Assembly (NCBI GenBank): GCA_023443025.1
Contig: JAEZWM010000016.1
Location: 6,295 to 70,294, forward strand
Direction: 5' to 3'
DNA from: Bacillota bacterium
GTDB lineage: Bacteria > Bacillota > Clostridia > Tissierellales > Peptoniphilaceae
Length of the DNA: 64,000 nucleotides
Under the pieces are notes generated by a model. That model saw only the letters and a program-made list of their open reading frames with translations, searched no databases and was not told the DNA's origin. This document shows, one piece after another, positions 63,703 to 64,000 of this stretch (positions are counted from its first letter, which is position 1; each line of letters begins with the position of its first letter). Position numbers and translations under genes: made by a program.

Positions 63703-64000
63703 TTATAGAATTAAGGCGACAATTTCCAGAGTTTAGTACAATTAAATGGCTAAAGATAATTGATCTACCCAAGAGCTCCTTTTATGAGTGGTTAAAAAAG
63801 TTTGAAGAAATTAATGTAAGAGATGAAAATGACACCAAATTAATTAAAAAAATAGTAAGTGAGTCAAAAGGAACTTATGGATACCGTAGAGTTACAATAG
63901 CTATGCGTAACAAAGGTATCTTAATAAACCATAAAAGAGTTTTACGATTGATGAAGGAAAATGACTTACTTTGTAATAAATATACTAGAAGAAGTCGAGG
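63648..64000 (+). CDS. IS3-family transposase OrfB (partial, cut by window end)
   Basis: Read in the -1 frame after the slippery site: ...SKIVIELRRQFPEFSTIKWL, then YEWLKKF, ESKGTYGYRRVTIAMRNKG and HKRVLRLMKENDL. This is the HTH_21 region preceding the DDE integrase core, typical of IS150/IS3 OrfB. It is normally made as an OrfAB fusion by frameshifting. The catalytic DDE part is beyond the window. Confidence 0.88.

Larger units (their letters stand above)
63086..64000 (+). mobile_element. IS3-family (IS150-group) insertion sequence, left part
   Basis: The left end starts about 63086 with TGAACTGACCCCCTAAATCC, the usual TG-terminated IS3-type end. It contains orfA, a -1 frameshift site and the start of orfB, and runs past the window edge. 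A hairpin at 63094-63122 (ccccc..aaatcc / ggatttggggg) sits between the end and orfA and may stop outside transcription. Confidence 0.88.

Overview
The window reads as chromosome of a low-GC, anaerobic, probably non-sporulating Bacillota, most likely Tissierellia (Peptoniphilaceae-like). This placement is inferred from gene order, AT-rich codon use, a class A RNase P RNA, separate glyQ/glyS, CIRCE and CtsR heat-shock control, and amino-acid/peptide fermentation genes (gdhA, pepD, M20 hydrolase, ftcD). No 16S rRNA is present, so the genus cannot be fixed. TTG starts are common (dnaJ, mtaB, recO, rpoD, ispF, the EF-G paralogue, pepD).

Layout. 0-3.7 kb: an accessory island with the tail of a GHKL sensor kinase, a pair of LytTR-type direct repeats, a small secreted protein whose signal region carries a stop codon, and a three-gene ABC system. 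4-12.4 kb: CIRCE-controlled hrcA-grpE-dnaK-dnaJ, then prmA-rsmE-mtaB-hinT-rpsU. 12.7-23.4 kb: nfeD-floA-(unknown)-phoH-ybeY-dgkA/PAP2-era-recO-glyQ-glyS-ppsR, the conserved Firmicutes 'sigA neighbourhood' without the sporulation genes yqfC/yqfD. 23.4-25.6 kb: a minus-strand AmmeMemoRadiSam pair. 25.8-32.2 kb: dgt-dnaG-rpoD-trmK-nif3, the RNase P RNA gene and a corrinoid adenosyltransferase. 32.3-42.1 kb: ftcD, an amidohydrolase, a repeat-rich gap, gdhA, a Fur-box DUF3793-flavodoxin unit, a double DUF1801 protein, and a peptidase/amidohydrolase/DUF3100 membrane-protein cluster. 42.3-45.4 kb: an EF-G paralogue and a signal-peptidase-like protein. 45.5-55.6 kb: ctsR-mcsA-mcsB-clpC-radA-carD-yacL-ispD-ispF-metK. 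55.7-64 kb: mreB, a tiny ORF, an LnrJK/LnrLMN-like two-component/ABC module, an ECF S component, tRNA-Pro(TGG), and the left part of an IS3-family element that runs off the window.

How the genes work together. Two protein-quality regulons are visible with their operators: HrcA/CIRCE for DnaK-DnaJ-GrpE and CtsR for McsAB-ClpC. Translation, ribosome maturation and replication-initiation functions form the housekeeping core. Iron limitation is likely sensed by Fur, switching on flavodoxin and its DUF3793 partner. Peptide and amino-acid catabolism (PepD, M20 hydrolase, GdhA, FtcD) fits an amino-acid fermenter. The least understood parts are the LytTR/secreted-protein/ABC island, the AmmeMemoRadiSam pair, DUF3793, the DUF3100 membrane pair, the apparently catalytically altered signal peptidase, and the hairpin-repeat gap at 34.3-34.8 kb.
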